Below, piece after piece: positions 42,301 to 47,079 of a DNA stretch of 64,000 nucleotides (positions within the stretch are counted from its first letter, which is position 1; each line of letters begins with the position of its first letter). Both the position numbers and the translations under genes were made by a program. Below the pieces are notes generated by a model that was not told the DNA's origin, ran no database searches, and was given only the letters and a program-made list of their open reading frames with translations. The DNA is from Trichobilharzia szidati (lineage: Eukaryota; Platyhelminthes; Trematoda; Strigeidida; Schistosomatidae): positions 107,840,582 to 107,904,581 of the forward strand of contig OX235273.1 of the NCBI GenBank assembly GCA_944472155.2, written 5' to 3'.

Positions 42301-45300
42301 TCACACATTCGCTTTACAGAAGGAGCGAAATGAACAACTTCACAGATCAGACTCCGTGCTAATTTTGCTTATTTCGGTTTACGTCCTCTCCCGTTTGATG
42401 GCTTTTTCGGTCGAACCTTCTCAGTCTTCTTTAATCCTTTCTGTCTGCCAACACAAACTGGATTTTACGTTTCACCATCATACTAACGCAATCTATTGTA
42501 GAGCAAGTCCGGATGGTGAATATAAGAATTTAAGTCGTATTTGATCAATGACACAATCATAAGGTTACTTTACATGCTGAATTACTGTCATTAAGGAAGT
42601 GACAAAAGGCTAACAAGCACTATGACTCGTTTATTCTCTAAAGATTACGACATTCAATACCAGAATAATTTCCTTAGTCTTTCCAACTGATCTGCTCAAG
42701 ACATCTGATCACCTTCCAATGGATGTTCCACATGATATCTACTTCTTCATCATGATGAACGAAGATGCTAGCGTACAGTGACTTATGCCAAATTTCTCAA
42801 TCTGTGAACGAAGTGATGCCTTATTTCGTATGAAATTTATGCAGCTGTGTTTTCTTCATCCACCTGAATTACGCTATCTTCCGGTTTTCGTAATACAAAA
42901 CATCATTTCAGTTTATGAGTGTAAGTCAGTGCTGGGTAATTTGATTCCTATTCTTCGCTTTCCTCAGATTTCCAAATAGGGATAATTAAGGTGTTTAACG
43001 ATGTCCGCTACATGTAGCTCATTGAAAGACTCTCAGAATATTATTTACAGTAACAAATTCCACAGAAAACTATTTACTTATCTCAAACTAAGCAGAAAAT
43101 ACCCTAGATGTAATTAAGTCAGTTTGCAGAATGAACAACGCTCCTCGGTTGTGTGCTACGTGTGACATATTTCAGCTTCATCAATGTTCGGCTGTTGTAC
43201 TTTTATATTCACATTGGATGCAAAATGCATGCCGTTATTTTGGAGGAATATGTAGAATATTGCAACGGCGTTATAACTTTCTACTTCTATTATACAATGG
43301 TAACAAGCATATTCGAAGAACTCATTGTTCACACAGATAAGAAAAAATTATGTCTGCAGTAACCATTGATGTTACTTTCCTACGTAATCAGCTGACTGTT
43401 CATCTTCTTCTAAACTTTCGATGACTTTCTACAAAATGCGTTAAGATTTTTCAAACGTTTACTTGTGGCTTTCACGTTTGCGTAAAAATTATAGTAAATT
43501 ATCAGTTGTGAATTTATTTTTCCGCATTTCACACAAATCAACAATGCATTATCCTATTAAAGTGAAGGCGGAACTTCCAAAGACAAGTGAGTGAAGTGTC
43601 AATTGGCTGCTTACTTCACACATTAACGTTTCATCTACACAGTGATGTCACTAAGAGAACAGTGAAACAAACTTCATTTTCTTCCCTTGTGAAGTGAGAA
43701 TTCTGTATGGCAGAAATAAAATAATGGTAAACATACTAAACAACTAACGTAATATGATATCATCAAACTAACACTAACATGTTACAGACAGGTTGATATT
43801 TGTGGTTGTAACTACTTAGTTGACACTAGATAAGTCATACTATCAATCAATTTAAATTATGCAGCAAATTCAGGAATGGTGTCAAGAAAGTGACAAAATT
43901 TTATTGAGTATCTGAAGAGGTCCTTCCACGATTATAATAAATAATTACTGACATTTATCAGTACCCATTGCTTCTTGTGTGTAGGCGTTTGTGTCACAGC
44001 ACTCTGGACAATTCTACTTCTACAAATATCAGCCCACCTTTGGTTTCTGCGGGAAATTATTATCGTCCCCTAGAAATGCATGTCTACAATTTTTAACTGA
44101 TGGTTGATACCGAACGTGATTTATCAAATGGGAGTAATTAATAAAAGTTAATCATGTTGTCATAGATCAGGAGACCATAGTAGGCAAAGGTTCAAGTCTG
44201 TCGTCATTCTGAACACATAATGTGGCATGTATCAAATTAATGCAAGTGATTCCATGACCCATACTGTTAATTTTGATTATTTAACATTCAGTTTTTGTAA
44301 TCAGTTTTTCGAAGTATATTGCATGAACACATCACATTTTAAAAGTGAAATCCACTTTGGAGAAATAAAGTCAGTAAATGCATTTAATTTATTCCTTTGC
44401 AAACATGTAGTTACAATTCAACCTGAGGGTTGGGAGGGTAAGTTCGGTTCCACTTACTTCACTTATGCTGTGACATAAATAAAGACGTACAGCTTCTCAG
44501 TATGTTTGCAGCACTAATATATGAGTACAGGAAGTGTATCATTGCTTTTTAGATATACCTAGTGCTTCGAAATGGCTTTACTTCCTTCTACAATAGTAAT
44601 TGCTTTATTTTGAATTTATCACACAGTAAATTATATCGCTTTACTGTGAAATGACTTAAAACGGAATCACGTATTATTTAGGATTTGCAAACTGAATACA
44701 TGAGATGAAATAGCTTAACTTTCCCAAAATACGATAACAATACCTTTTGGACGGTTTAAGTAGCATTTTCCACAAGTACGCACATTCTGTATAACCGAAT
44801 GAAGCAACCATATCCGAATTCTCATAAGAATGAAATCATTCGTCTGAAAACTGATATCTAAGCCCTCATCAGGTCAAATGGAATTGAACTTAAAATTTAA
44901 GAACTCGAAATCCTACTTTCAATATAAAAATGTAAACAGGTCTCTTCCAATACTTCCTAACTAACTTATTCTAAGATCTCCAGTATAGTCATATTAACAA
45001 ATGAGACAGTTTAAGAAGGATAATTCCTAATTTACATCTCATGAAAAGAAGTAAATTTTAGAGTTGATAATATAAGCATCTTACCTTGTGCACTTCAACT
45101 CAAAAAACTGAATCTGAGTGATTCTTGGTCGATTCACTGGATGAGTGAAATCGAATCTCCTGGTGCATTATTTAGTGGCGTTAAGGTAGAAAAACAAGTC
45201 TTGTTATTCTGCACAAATCCAAGCTTGATTTATAATCAAAAGAGTTTATGAGCTTCCTAACTAGTTAGCATCACCACTAGGCAAATTATGAGTTGAACGA

Positions 45301-46857
45301 TAACACCAGGAATACACATCTCATAAGGGTACTAGACTGAAAACTCATCCAGTGATCCACAGCACCTCACTTTTATTGATTGTAAATCCCTTGATAAAAG
45401 TTTCAAGACAGAGAATGAGTCGAAATGTTTTTCCAAAAAATTGGGTACATATATATATGTATACATATCAATCAATGATGGCAGTTTCGATCTGAATGAT
45501 GAGATGAGATGAGCAAAGACAAAATGACGGCGAATGATGCGAATATTCTGGTCTAATCAGTAAATGTTTAACAGGCAAGTAAAGATAAACAAAGATACAT
45601 GTTAGCATCTGGTTGTGAGTTATATTTTTCATATAGTGCCCCAGATGTCATTATCAGAGAGCGTCGAATCACTGTCAGCTTCAACACGTCAAACACTCTT
45701 GCATATAATTACGATGTACTGAGCCATAGTCTCCATTTCCAGATATAATTTGTCGAGTTGGACTCAATGGAGACTGATATGGTAGGTTGGTCATCAATTT
45801 GTTAATGTCAGATTCACTATTTGCACACGAATTTCATCAAAACTATTTGGACAATAAAAAAGTAACAATTTGTCTTGTAGTTTTGATATGCATAACAAGG
45901 TGAAAATAACTTTGAGTACTTGTCTGCTGACCACACAGTCGGTGACAATCATTGTGGATTATAGAATATGGGTCTTCTTAGTTCCCTCACTTTTTTCTTC
46001 GTCTACCTGTCACAAAATTTTAGGTGGTATTCAGAGAATAAGGTTTAAAATAAATGAAAGAAGAAGTGTGAAATTGCAACAAATCCGTTTGAAAATTATA
46101 TCACTGAATTTTAATTTCCCCAATGTAAAAAATCCGAATGAAAAACGTGGTTGAAGTGTGTTCACCACTGGATAAGCTAAGTGTGGATTGGATCATTGAT
46201 TTCCTCCCTCATCACCAAACTTTCACCCGTGTCCCCTTAATTATGCCACGACCCGAATATAATCACTTTTATATATGACAAAAGTAGCTTTGAGAAATAT
46301 TAGTGAGCATCAACTTTCAGTGAGCCATGATCGCAACGAATTTCACAGTTGGCGTCACTGTATAACTTTTGTTTTCTCCCCATATTATAATTATACTTGA
46401 TATGAACTTTAGCTTGTGAGTAGAACTGCATTGATGAATTTGGTTTCATGCTTGTTACCGCTCATCATCAAGATATACCTCAAGCTTCAGGCAGTTCATT
46501 CGTCAAACAAAAGGAATTTTCGCTCACTATTAGCGTTAAATGTGATTGCTTTTTCTCGTACTTAATGTGCCATCCTGAGCATCTCATTAACACGGTGGGA
46601 GAAAGCTTCAGTGCTCACTTCACTAATCATCTGGTAGGACATCAACAATCCCTGATATAAGCCTCACTCACCTAATTCCGATGCTATGGAGAAACGTTCC
46701 CAGTAGAATTATCTTTATTCAACAAGTTTGTCTGAATTTATGTATTATGATATCCATTTCTGTATAATTATCAACCCAGTCATGTATATCACGTATATCC
46801 TCTTACTTTCCAAATATTCGCTTGTGTTTTCCAGATGGCGGAGATGAATTCTGTTGA
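3293..46857 (+). CDS. Micro-exon gene (MEG-like) for a small secreted protein, many 9-nt exons
   Basis: This is a spliced gene; coordinates give the first ATG to the inferred stop. Exon 1 (3293-3359) encodes a signal peptide and ends in phase 1. About twenty candidate internal exons of exactly 9 nt follow, each preceded by an AG acceptor, most with a pyrimidine-rich tract, and followed by GTAAG, GTGAG or GTATG-type donors. Every one is open in phase 1, whereas phases 0 and 2 hit stops in several. The last exon (46835) adds YGGDEFC and a TGA. The product is about 94 residues with four Cys outside the leader (exons 7934, 11023, 17206 and the last), which suggests disulphides. Schistosome MEGs are known secreted products of gland and tegument, built from symmetric micro-exons. 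The exact family is not recognised. Individual weak exons may be wrong, and introns carry transposons on both strands. Confidence 0.75.
5020..5025 (+). CDS. Candidate 6-nt micro-exon
   Basis: GAGACG lies between an acceptor ending ATCTTACAG and the donor GTGAGT. After exon 1 (phase 1) it would encode Arg-Asp and keep the phase. The acceptor tract is only moderate, and 6 nt is the low end of known MEG exon sizes. Confidence 0.4.
7325..7336 (+). CDS. Weak candidate 12-nt micro-exon
   Basis: ATCTACATCTAA follows TACGCCTTAG and precedes GTGAGA. It is symmetric and open in phase 1 (x-Leu-His-Leu). Both splice sites are only fair, so it may be chance. Confidence 0.25.
   Translation: MYI
7934..7942 (+). 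CDS. Candidate 9-nt micro-exon (Cys-Arg)
   Basis: CTTGTAGAG lies between ATGTCACACCAG and the strong donor GTGAGT. In phase 1 its full codons are TGT AGA, adding a cysteine. Phase 2 would contain TAG. The acceptor tract is weaker than in later exons. Confidence 0.55.
8290..9060. repeat. Intragenic duplicated segment, copy 1
   Basis: This resembles 13540-14580. Shared landmarks are the GGTAGAATCATTGAGA-like and ACTAGTRCTATTCCAGAATCC words near 8360-8415 and 13555-13615, and the ATAACTCRTGTTTYGC..ATTCAAACT and AGAATGACA..GTTG words near 8940-9040 and 14465-14560. The copies are clearly diverged and have indels. This is an intronic module duplicated by about 5.3 kb. Confidence 0.6.
9534..9542 (+). 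CDS. 9-nt micro-exon
   Basis: GCAATCACA follows an excellent acceptor (CCGTTTCTTTACACCAG) and precedes GTAAGA. In phase 1 the full codons are AAT CAC (Asn-His). It sits just upstream of a SINE. Confidence 0.75.
9664..9873 (+). mobile_element. tRNA-derived SINE, copy 1
   Basis: The head is tRNA-like: GTGCGTCG at 9664 pairs with CGACGCAC near 9731-9738. It has an A-box-like GGCATAGCGGTTAGG and a B-box GGTTCGATCC. The body (TTTACCTCGCTTAGCCAG, GGGCATG) continues for about 130 bases to a tail, TATTCCACTGGAGAACGTGAAGG then an A-run. Two other copies occur at 36.0 and 41.9 kb. The T-stem is not properly formed, so this is a SINE head and not a functional tRNA. Confidence 0.85.
10238..10246 (+). 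CDS. Candidate 9-nt micro-exon
   Basis: TATTTATGT follows CACGTTGTTTTGTGAG and precedes a perfect GTAAGT. Phase 1 reads TTT ATG (Phe-Met) in full codons. The tract is T-rich but the acceptor is GAG, which is less usual than CAG or TAG. Confidence 0.45.
11023..11031 (+). CDS. 9-nt micro-exon (Cys-Ala)
   Basis: CATGCGCAT follows ACTCATCATATTCCAG and precedes GTGAGT. In phase 1 the full codons are TGC GCA, giving the second cysteine of the model. Confidence 0.75.
11688..11730. repeat. TA microsatellite
   Basis: An almost pure run of TA dinucleotides with one TAAATATG interruption. Shorter TA runs occur near 16658, 36575 and 45450. Confidence 0.95.
12092..12100 (+). CDS. 9-nt micro-exon
   Basis: ACTATAAAG follows ATTATTCTAATGTGCAG and precedes GTAAGC. 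In phase 1 the full codons are TAT AAA (Tyr-Lys). Phase 2 would contain TAA. It ends about 200 bases before the duplicated segment at 12.3 kb. Confidence 0.75.
12290..12765. repeat. Recently duplicated segment with an RTE-tail relic, copy 1
   Basis: This is nearly identical to 21090-21460: CTAAACACTCCAATTTATTC, TCACATGAAATCCTCCATGT and long runs after them differ only at scattered bases. Copy 1 has about 100 extra bases (near 12618-12710) that copy 2 lacks. The first 170 bases resemble, in reverse, the 3' end of the RTE element near 17.76-17.93 kb (CTTCACATGAARTCCT), so an old minus-strand RTE tail was carried along. Confidence 0.85.
12770..13540. other. Intron stretch, nothing recognised
   Basis: No transposon domain is visible. 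A strong acceptor near 13295 (CCTTTTGTTTCAG) has no consensus donor within micro-exon range; a GT 24 bases on is non-consensus. The antisense ORF at 12805-13176 has no family motif. Confidence 0.4.
13540..14580. repeat. Intragenic duplicated segment, copy 2
   Basis: The diverged partner of 8290-9060; see that entry for shared landmarks. It supports growth of the gene by duplication of intron-plus-exon blocks. Confidence 0.6.
15290..15360. repeat. Short intronic repeat pair (with 16740-16810)
   Basis: Both copies read CATCACGTCTSACTATTYTRKAATTTCCAC followed by an ATGA..ATATA stretch. They are about 1.45 kb apart and flank the exons at 15526 and 16552, so they look like part of a local tandem duplication. 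Confidence 0.55.
15526..15534 (+). CDS. 9-nt micro-exon
   Basis: ATGGATTCG follows ACACGTTTATTCAG and precedes GTGAGT. In phase 1 the full codons are GGA TTC (Gly-Phe). Confidence 0.75.
16552..16560 (+). CDS. 9-nt micro-exon
   Basis: ATGTTGTTG follows CTACTGTGTTACCTGCAG and precedes GTATGT. In phase 1 the full codons are GTT GTT (Val-Val). Confidence 0.75.
17206..17214 (+). CDS. 9-nt micro-exon (Cys-Tyr)
   Basis: TGTGCTATA follows GCTCACCTCATTTCAG and precedes GTGAGT. In phase 1 the full codons are TGC TAT, the third cysteine of the model. Confidence 0.78.
17250..17345 (-). repeat. Interspersed repeat with TTTCGAGCACAAA core
   Basis: The reverse complement of this stretch closely matches 54465-54550. 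Shared words include TCCATTATRGATAAGATTT, TTTGATAAATC, CACAGTGTT and TGATGAYGTTTCGAGCACAAA. This looks like the terminal part of an unidentified retroelement. Confidence 0.7.
17676..20300 (-). mobile_element. RTE-clade non-LTR retrotransposon, slightly 5'-truncated and decayed
   Basis: Read on the minus strand, the order is endonuclease, then reverse transcriptase, then the 3' tail. Endonuclease pieces include YDTGK near 20285, YSGHPEDNHMHTEG near 20150 and ILIGDMNTKLG near 19900. The segment 19312-18818 is the linker and RT start. GVKQGGFLADFLLS near 18650 is RT motif 4, and LDFAYDD near 18500 is the catalytic palm motif with an extra Tyr. RIGKARQAF (18283-18086) is thumb. The 3' end near 17680 has an AATAATAAT tail. 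Several frameshifts and stops break the single ORF. It resembles the schistosome SR2-like RTE group by motif and lies inside an intron of the micro-exon gene, antisense to it. Confidence 0.9.
20890..20898 (+). CDS. 9-nt micro-exon
   Basis: ATTTCCTGG follows AATGCAAATCATAG and precedes a perfect GTAAGT. In phase 1 the full codons are TTC CTG (Phe-Leu). The polypyrimidine tract is further upstream (TTATTATTTTATTTC), so the acceptor is fair. Confidence 0.6.
21090..21460. repeat. Recently duplicated segment, copy 2
   Basis: The partner of 12290-12765, with the same order but lacking about 100 internal bases just before TGTTATACTGAATCCACTTG. The ORF at 21285-21503 lies in this repeat and is not a gene. 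Confidence 0.85.
21500..22330. other. Intron stretch, nothing firm recognised
   Basis: The segment near 21500-21570 (AAACACWYATGAAAG..TTTCTRACTGRTRTTTGCAG) resembles 9250-9320, so it is another diverged piece of the intronic duplications. No coding motif is seen. Confidence 0.4.
22333..22341 (+). CDS. Weak 9-nt exon candidate, possible decayed duplicate
   Basis: ATTATCTGG follows a strong acceptor (GTGATTTGTTTCAG), but the donor is GTCATA, which is poor. It is open in phase 1 and matches the exon at 20890 (ATTTCCTGG) at seven of nine bases, so it may be a duplicate that has lost or weakened its donor. Confidence 0.3.
22985..23290 (-). mobile_element. RTE endonuclease N-terminal fragment
   Basis: The minus strand contains MGTWNVHTLSTVGMCAQIA near 23135-23080, matching the start of an RTE apurinic endonuclease (GTWNVRT..GK..QIA). 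About 130 bases of presumed 5' leader lie above it. It overlaps in domain terms with the element at 17.7-20.3 kb, so it is a separate, 3'-truncated copy. The plus-strand 160-codon ORF at 22837-23319 is its antisense shadow. Confidence 0.75.
23582..23590 (+). CDS. 9-nt micro-exon
   Basis: AAGATAGAG follows TTATTTTTAAATTAATTAG and precedes a perfect GTAAGT. In phase 1 the full codons are GAT AGA (Asp-Arg). Phase 2 would contain TAG. Confidence 0.65.
24423..24431 (+). CDS. 9-nt micro-exon (Glu-Ala)
   Basis: TCGAAGCAG follows GTCTTCAAAGCACTTAG and precedes GTGAGA. In phase 1 the full codons are GAA GCA. It closely resembles the exon at 41674 (CCGAAGCAT), suggesting the two are duplicates. Confidence 0.65.
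25033..25041 (+). CDS. 9-nt micro-exon
   Basis: AAGACGTAG follows a superb acceptor (GTTTTTTTATTTTTTTCAG) and precedes GTATGT. In phase 1 the full codons are GAC GTA (Asp-Val). Read in phase 0 it would end in a stop. Confidence 0.8.
   Translation, partial: KT
25920..26110 (+). mobile_element. Penelope-like element terminal fragment
   Basis: This resembles 57440-57600: AGCATTAAATAGCGAAA, CATTCATTRGRAARTACAAA, TTTTGAAACTGTT-like and TGGACATAT follow in the same order. That second copy lies just after a PLE reverse transcriptase, so this is a PLE-related terminal piece without coding domains. Confidence 0.6.
26544..26552 (+). CDS. 9-nt micro-exon
   Basis: AAAAAATGA follows TTTTCTTCTTTTCTAG and precedes GTAAGA. 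In phase 1 the full codons are AAA ATG (Lys-Met). Phase 0 would end in TGA. Confidence 0.8.
   Translation, partial: KK
27371..27379 (+). CDS. 9-nt micro-exon
   Basis: TAAAATATT follows GTTTTGACCGTTTTAG and precedes a perfect GTAAGT. In phase 1 the full codons are AAA TAT (Lys-Tyr). Phase 0 would begin with a stop. Its last base is T, so splicing directly to an exon that begins AA or AG would create a stop. Confidence 0.75.
28250..28255 (+). CDS. Candidate 6-nt micro-exon
   Basis: TTCCAA follows AATATTTTCTCTTTGAAAG and precedes a perfect GTAAGT. Inserted between 27371 and 29534 it gives Phe-Pro and removes the TAA that a direct join would create. The acceptor is AAG, so support is mostly the donor, the size and the frame rescue. 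Confidence 0.5.
28440..29520. other. Intron stretch with a possible SINE trace
   Basis: Near 28460-28520 the words GTCCAGTGGTTTAA and GAGTTATGATTC recall degenerate A and B boxes. They are too worn to call a SINE firmly. ORFs at 28677-28898 (minus) and 29008-29229 (plus) have no recognised motif. Confidence 0.3.
29534..29542 (+). CDS. 9-nt micro-exon (Lys-Glu-Leu)
   Basis: AAGAACTTA follows TTGCTCATCTGTTCAG and precedes GTGAGT. In phase 1 it gives x-Glu-Leu, with Lys from the junction. The exon at 40924 (AAGAACTAA) differs at one base and encodes the same residues. Confidence 0.78.
29545..30830. repeat. Tandem duplication, two units of about 640 bases
   Basis: Unit 1 (about 29545-30185) and unit 2 (about 30186-30830) share, in order, a GGAAACAC/CTGTTGAA-type block, TCATCTG..TCACTRAMCGACATC, ACAGG..CTAAAGG/CTACAGG and CGCCACACRTCACATRCAARCGT. 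They also yield two similar antisense ORFs (29540-29773 and 30172-30411) that share a V-G-I-S motif. These are intron repeats rather than a protein family. The exon at 29534 sits just before unit 1, and no counterpart is visible before unit 2. Confidence 0.7.
31135..31143 (+). CDS. 9-nt micro-exon
   Basis: AGAAGACAT follows TGTTTTGTCACTTCTCATTACAG (read as a long pyrimidine-rich acceptor) and precedes GTAAGA. In phase 1 the full codons are AAG ACA (Lys-Thr). Confidence 0.8.
31150..32460. other. Intron stretch, nothing recognised
   Basis: AT-rich with scattered short ORFs. No transposon motif or paired micro-exon splice sites were found. Confidence 0.45.
32460..34500. repeat. Duplicated intronic modules (with 36.9-38.1 and 39.3-40.4 kb)
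   Basis: CTGCTG..GTGTGAATATTC or close variants start modules near 32540, 34270 and 37708. A second block, ACCACTGATCAAGTTGTTGAA-like, followed by CATGATG and GAATACAA, occurs near 33500, 39430 and 40180. The block near 33545-33720 matches 40230-40400 in order (AGAAAGATGAG, CATTTATTCATA..GTTTAGTATAA). Divergence is high, so boundaries are approximate. Confidence 0.6.
34485..34487 (+). CDS. Possible 3-nt micro-exon
   Basis: TGG lies between GAACGGATTTTTTCAG and GTAAGT, both strong. A 3-nt exon keeps the phase. It stands in the same repeat module as similar 3-nt candidates at 37096 and 38012. Exons this short are rarely proven, so support is structural only. Confidence 0.35.
34770..35545 (+). 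mobile_element. RTE 3' fragment (RT thumb to tail)
   Basis: It begins AKEVAKFGLQVNIEKTEMM, matching the RTE stretch after the catalytic palm motif. It continues through a degraded SFTYLGSII-like block and a WNP.GK-like block near 35350, and ends near GGAACAATAATGAAAAT. Frameshifts and stops are frequent. The same-strand insertion lies in an intron of the micro-exon gene. Confidence 0.8.
35550..36000. other. Intron stretch, nothing recognised
   Basis: Short ORFs only. No motif or repeat partner was identified. Confidence 0.4.
36010..36258 (+). mobile_element. tRNA-derived SINE, copy 2
   Basis: This has the same layout as the SINE at 9664: a degraded tRNA-like head with CAACCTCCGGCCACAGACGC, a GAGCCAGTAATAAGACTG body, TTGGGGCATGG, and the tail CTGTTCCACTGGGAACGTAAAG followed by an A-rich end. 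The boxes are more mutated than in the 41.9 kb copy. Confidence 0.8.
36393..36401 (+). CDS. 9-nt micro-exon
   Basis: ATCCACACA follows TGACATATCTCATTCAG and precedes GTGAGT. In phase 1 the full codons are CCA CAC (Pro-His). Confidence 0.75.
37096..37098 (+). CDS. Possible 3-nt micro-exon
   Basis: CGG lies between GGTTGAATCTTTTAG and GTGAGT. The donor flank GTGTCACTTGAAATTAA is shared with the 38012 candidate, showing that they are duplicates with conserved splice dinucleotides and different exon bases. Confidence 0.35.
37777..37785 (+). CDS. Candidate 9-nt micro-exon
   Basis: GATTTCTTG follows an excellent acceptor (ATCGGATGTTTCTCAG) and precedes GTATTT, a moderate donor. It is open in phase 1 (x-Phe-Leu). 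It lies in a duplicated module whose relatives lack the AG. Confidence 0.4.
38012..38014 (+). CDS. Possible 3-nt micro-exon
   Basis: GCT lies between ATTAACTTATTCAG and a perfect GTAAGT. It ends in T, so it cannot splice directly to the exon at 40924 (begins AA) without making a stop. A worn relative at 39558-39560 (GTT) has GAG before and GTAGGT after. Confidence 0.3.
38600..38865 (+). mobile_element. Penelope-like element fragment (pre-GIY-YIG region)
   Basis: An 84-codon open stretch contains SLPFKGGIKAEVTKIRLRK, matching the conserved LPFKG..N.RL region of PLEs between reverse transcriptase and the GIY-YIG endonuclease. Neither flanking domain is present. The fragment is inside an intron and runs in the gene's direction. 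Confidence 0.75.
38870..40900. other. Intron of duplicated modules
   Basis: No coding motif. Segments near 39330-39600 and 40070-40400 are diverged copies of the modules near 33.4-33.7 and 37.9-38.1 kb. Confidence 0.5.
40924..40932 (+). CDS. 9-nt micro-exon (duplicate of 29534)
   Basis: AAGAACTAA follows ACTCTGTGCACTATTTCAG and precedes GTGTGT, a weaker donor. In phase 1 it reads x-Glu-Leu, so its final TAA is out of frame. It differs from the exon at 29534 at one base. Confidence 0.5.
   Translation, partial: KN
41674..41682 (+). CDS. 9-nt micro-exon (duplicate of 24423)
   Basis: CCGAAGCAT follows AATGTTTCTTATTTTTTAG and precedes GTATGT; both are strong. In phase 1 the full codons are GAA GCA (Glu-Ala), the same as the exon at 24423. 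Confidence 0.78.
41908..42146 (-). mobile_element. tRNA-derived SINE, copy 3
   Basis: Read on the minus strand, the head has a good A box (GTGGTTCAGCGGTAGAAT) and a B-box-like GGTTTCAATCTCC. Next come the CACTCTTTCACCTCGCTAAG body and the tail GAAGCCCTATGTTCCACTAG followed by a short A-rich end. It has the clearest head of the three copies. The tail matches the 3' end of the RTE fragment at 54.1 kb. Confidence 0.88.
42912..42920 (+). CDS. 9-nt micro-exon
   Basis: TTTATGAGT follows AAACATCATTTCAG and precedes a perfect GTAAGT. In phase 1 the full codons are TAT GAG (Tyr-Glu). Phase 2 would contain TGA. Its last T plus the first two bases of the terminal exon makes TAT (Tyr). Confidence 0.78.
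42925..46830. other. Last intron, nothing firm recognised
   Basis: No transposon domain is visible. Weak exon-like segments with good acceptors but poor donors occur at 44553-44561 (ATATACCTA, then GTGCTT) and 46413-46415. Short ORFs such as 44227-44478 and 45870-46154 carry no family motif. Confidence 0.4.
46835..46857 (+). CDS. Terminal coding exon (YGGDEFC, stop)
   Basis: A strong acceptor (ATTCGCTTGTGTTTTCCAG) opens an exon that in phase 1 reads Gly-Gly-Asp-Glu-Phe-Cys then TGA at 46855-46857. With the last T of the exon at 42912 the junction codon is Tyr. No consensus donor follows before the polyadenylation signal. The terminal Cys is the fourth outside the leader. It is the best terminal exon seen, but a later one is not excluded. 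Confidence 0.65.
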
Positions 46858-47070
46858 GACTACAAAAACAATTAATAATCTTTTCCTGACTATGTTTGTG
46901 ATTCATCGTCATTAAATTTTTTAATGTTTTTCTTAAATACTAACTTCCGACTTTCATGTTCAATAACGGTTGTTCACTCAACTTCTGGAAACATTTTGAA
47001 TTTTCATTTAAAGGTTAAATTTTGTTTGTTTTAATTATGCCTAAGTGAAATAAACGTCATTTACAAATCT
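46858..47070 (+). terminator. 3' UTR with AATAAA polyadenylation signal
   Basis: An AT-rich 3' UTR of about 200 bases has AATAAA at 47049-47054. Cleavage is expected about 10-25 bases later. Confidence 0.55.
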
Positions 47071-47079
47071 TGATGGAGT

